This document shows, in pieces, positions 5,748 to 6,201 of a DNA stretch of 6,201 bases (its first letter is position 1; every line of letters starts with the position of its first letter). This DNA is from Rikenellaceae bacterium (lineage in GTDB: Bacteria; Bacteroidota; Bacteroidia; Bacteroidales; UBA932). The stretch lies in the NCBI GenBank assembly GCA_900771005.1, contig CAAGMI010000104.1, forward strand, positions 1 through 6,201. The letters are read 5' to 3'. Below the pieces are notes generated by a model. The model saw only the letters and a list, made by a program, of their open reading frames with translations. It did no database searches and was not told the origin of the DNA. The position numbers and the translations under genes were made by a program.

Positions 5748-5755
5748 CAAAGGTA
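5748..5755 (-). promoter_or_regulatory. Isolated TACCTTTG -7 box
   Basis: TACCTTTG on the minus strand is a good match to the Bacteroidetes -7 box, but no TTTG lies 19-21 nt upstream. If active, it would give a transcript of about 300 nt ahead of the 61-aa gene, or one starting almost at the ATG at 5742. It is weak evidence for a promoter. Confidence 0.3.
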
Positions 5756-5867
5756 CTCATTTTTTGAGAATTAAAAGAATGTTTTGTCAAAAAGTTGCTC
5801 ATTTCCTGTCTAATTTTTATATTGTATATTTAATTTTGTTCAAGATGCACTACTTTCCGTACAGAAG

Positions 5868-6201
5868 TCACTGGCGGTAAAGCTTGCTCCGTTTGATGAA
5901 CCTCAGAAACTTGTCAAGCGTGTCTTTCTGCGTTCTGGGCAGTTTCAGCCATGTTCCGTCAACCATGATGGCTGACGTACCGACGGCACTGATGCAGTTG
6001 GCGTTTACTATAGTCTTCCTGCATATCCTGATGAAATGTTTACCTGGCAGGAGGCTTTCCCATGAGTTGAGCGAGAAGATGGTCTCAAGGTTCTTGACCC
6101 CTGAGGCAAGATGGACTATGGTGTAGTTGTTGTCGGCATCTATCCATCGGATGTCGGACAGCCGCACTTGGTGGTAGAACCAGCCTGAATAGATGTAAAC
6201 G
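5868..6201 (-). CDS. LytTR-family DNA-binding regulator (partial, N-terminus beyond window)
   Basis: The frame is open to the window edge and gives 110 residues plus the stop TGA at 5868-5870. It matches a LytTR domain, a beta-rich fold that binds DNA: VRLSDIRWIDADNNYTIVHL (residues 12-31 of the visible part), WESLLPGKHFIRICRKTIVN, then ISAVGTSAIMVDGTWLKL and a short basic C-terminus. The upstream residues VYIYSGWFYHQ continue the first strand of the domain, so a GTG start at 6167 would cut into it and is unlikely. The missing part could be a receiver domain, as in AlgR/AgrA-type response regulators, or a membrane segment. It could regulate the adjacent lipoprotein operon, but no site is proven. 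Confidence 0.85.
   Translation of the reverse strand, partial: VYIYSGWFYHQVRLSDIRWIDADNNYTIVHLASGVKNLETIFSLNSWESLLPGKHFIRICRKTIVNANCISAVGTSAIMVDGTWLKLPRTQKDTLDKFLRFIKRSKLYRQ

Larger units (their letters stand above)
5537..5867 (-). other. Gene-poor region between the LytTR gene and the lipoprotein operon
   Basis: I see no convincing gene here. A minus-strand frame is open from 5802 to 5521 with an internal ATG at 5742. Its product has no recognisable motif, scattered Cys and a composition unlike the neighbouring proteins, and its stop lies within element B. The stretch nearest the LytTR gene (about 5760-5850) is AT-rich. I found no clear terminator for the LytTR gene. Confidence 0.5.

Noticed and set aside
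5831..5838. TAATTTTG on the plus strand
   Set aside because: No TTTG at the proper upstream distance, and it would read antisense into the LytTR gene.
6165..6167. GTG as the start of the LytTR gene
   Set aside because: The frame continues to the window edge with residues that fit the first strand of the domain.

Overview
The window looks like chromosome or an integrated accessory region from a Bacteroidales bacterium, most likely Prevotella or a close relative. The reasons are the two Bacteroidetes-type promoters (TTTG, 20-nt spacer, TAnnTTTG), the general lack of Shine-Dalgarno sites, a fimbrillin-family lipoprotein, a LytTR regulator and DUF2589 proteins. Every gene I can support lies on the minus strand, so the window is described below from right to left, in the order of transcription. 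Genus, protein family and fold assignments come from recalled sequence patterns; no search was run.

Right edge (6201-5868): the C-terminal LytTR DNA-binding domain of a transcription regulator whose start lies outside the window. About 370 nt without a convincing gene follows (5867-5498). It holds a G9 homopolymer, an isolated TACCTTTG box, a doubtful short open frame and a 29-bp element next to a promoter.

Centre (5497-3013): a two-gene operon driven by a consensus promoter. It encodes a 61-residue small protein of unknown function and, 25 nt later, a 721-residue lipoprotein. The lipoprotein has a fimbrillin-like region, an InlB-like repeat region and a C-terminal domain resembling FISUMP / C-type-lectin-like domains. 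A strong intrinsic terminator closes the operon.

Left (2974-1): a second consensus promoter, a leader of about 230 nt with nested direct repeats, and a four-gene operon. The genes encode a DUF2589 protein (276 aa), a 275-aa protein, a 234-aa second DUF2589-like protein and a zinc-ribbon protein cut by the window edge. The three large proteins share short signatures at matching places, which suggests one fold diverged three ways, with a helical insertion in the 275-aa member. None has a signal peptide. Two hairpins between the first and second genes may lower expression of the downstream genes.

The most notable observation is that the two promoters share a 29-bp upstream element (26 of 29 identical) at exactly the same distance from the -33 box. 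This suggests that the uncharacterised DUF2589 operon and the surface lipoprotein operon answer to one regulator. The nearby LytTR protein is a possible candidate only. What the DUF2589 operon does is unknown.
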